DNA of 13,318 bases, from positions 1-13,318 of the forward strand of contig JAEVZY010000266.1 in assembly GCA_023392035.1 (NCBI GenBank), in the 5' to 3' direction. Below are positions 13,243-13,318 of the stretch, piece by piece. A model generated the notes under the pieces. It was given only the letters and a program-made list of their open reading frames with translations. It was not told where the DNA came from and did no database searches. A program made the translations under genes and the position numbers. Within the stretch, counting starts at the first letter, position 1, and each line of letters begins with the position of its first letter. The DNA is from Pseudomonadota bacterium (GTDB taxonomy: Bacteria > Pseudomonadota > Gammaproteobacteria > Burkholderiales > Burkholderiaceae_D).

Positions 13243-13318
13243 TCAGCCCCCGCACTCCAGCGCGTATTGCTCGGCCTTGCGCCGCGCGCTGCGCCTGGCG
13301 TGGGCTTCGCGCTTGAGC
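13243..13318 (-). CDS. C-terminal end of an unrecognised gene (5' part outside window)
   Basis: The last 24 codons of a minus-strand frame, open to the window edge and ending TGA at 13245-13243. The tail is strongly basic and alanine-rich (KREAHARRSARRKAEQ) and ends YALECGG. I do not recognise the family. It points the same way as the tad operon but is separated from it by the PAS remnant. Too short to be sure it is coding. Confidence 0.35.
   Translation of the reverse strand, partial: LKREAHARRSARRKAEQYALECGG

Noticed and set aside
13015..13318. Plus-strand frame starting ATG 13015 with GGAGG 6 nt upstream, open to the window edge
   Set aside because: It lies antisense to the PAS-like remnant, whose minus-frame similarity is clearer, and its product shows no recognisable motif. 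It looks like an antisense shadow; a match in related genomes would change this.
1..13318. CRISPR arrays, tRNA/rRNA genes, insertion sequences or transposases
   Set aside because: No regularly spaced repeats, no tRNA-like or rRNA sequence and no transposase motifs were seen on either strand.

Overview
The window holds most of a tad (tight adherence) locus, which encodes a Flp-type (type IVb) pilus and its secretion machine, with a two-component regulatory pair at its 3' end. The GC-rich coding, the NarX/NarL-type kinase and regulator and the locus composition suggest a betaproteobacterium of the order Burkholderiales (perhaps Oxalobacteraceae or a relative). That placement is inference, because there is no rRNA or marker gene here.

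Layout, left to right. Positions 3-2140 (+ strand) carry the 3' part of a NarX-like sensor histidine kinase, cut by the window edge, followed by a complete NarL/FixJ-type response regulator. They converge on the tad operon with only 14 bp between stop codons. Positions 12820 down to 2155 (- strand) are one closely packed gene row, read right to left: a very small pilin-like gene, tadV/cpaA (prepilin peptidase), rcpC/cpaB, rcpA/cpaC (secretin), a small lipoprotein, a 45-codon ORF, flp (major pilin), tadG, two TadE-family pseudopilins, tadZ/cpaE, tadA/cpaF (ATPase), tadB and tadC (inner-membrane platform). Spacings are mostly under 50 nt, with ATGA overlaps at rcpA/lipoprotein, 45-codon ORF/flp and tadF-like/tadE. 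No tadD is seen. Positions 12821-13318 hold the operon leader with a clean dyad, a ~170-bp remnant of a CheB/CheR-fusion PAS domain, and the last 24 codons of an unrecognised - strand gene.

How it works together (from the Tad family). TadV cleaves the Flp prepilin and the TadE-type pseudopilins. TadA powers assembly through TadB/TadC, TadZ places the machine at a cell pole, the RcpA secretin with RcpC and the small lipoprotein forms the outer-membrane gate, and TadG/TadE proteins sit in the pilus base or tip. The adjacent two-component pair is a plausible but unproven regulator.

The least-explained parts are: (1) a 45-codon ORF that exactly fills the lipoprotein-flp gap, with a strong ribosome binding site and a stop overlapping the flp start; (2) a 12-bp stem-loop just after flp whose only non-Watson-Crick pair becomes G-U in the flp-strand RNA; (3) a minimal pilin-like gene in front of tadV, predicted to mature to little more than one helix; and (4) a perfect 9-bp dyad in the operon leader.
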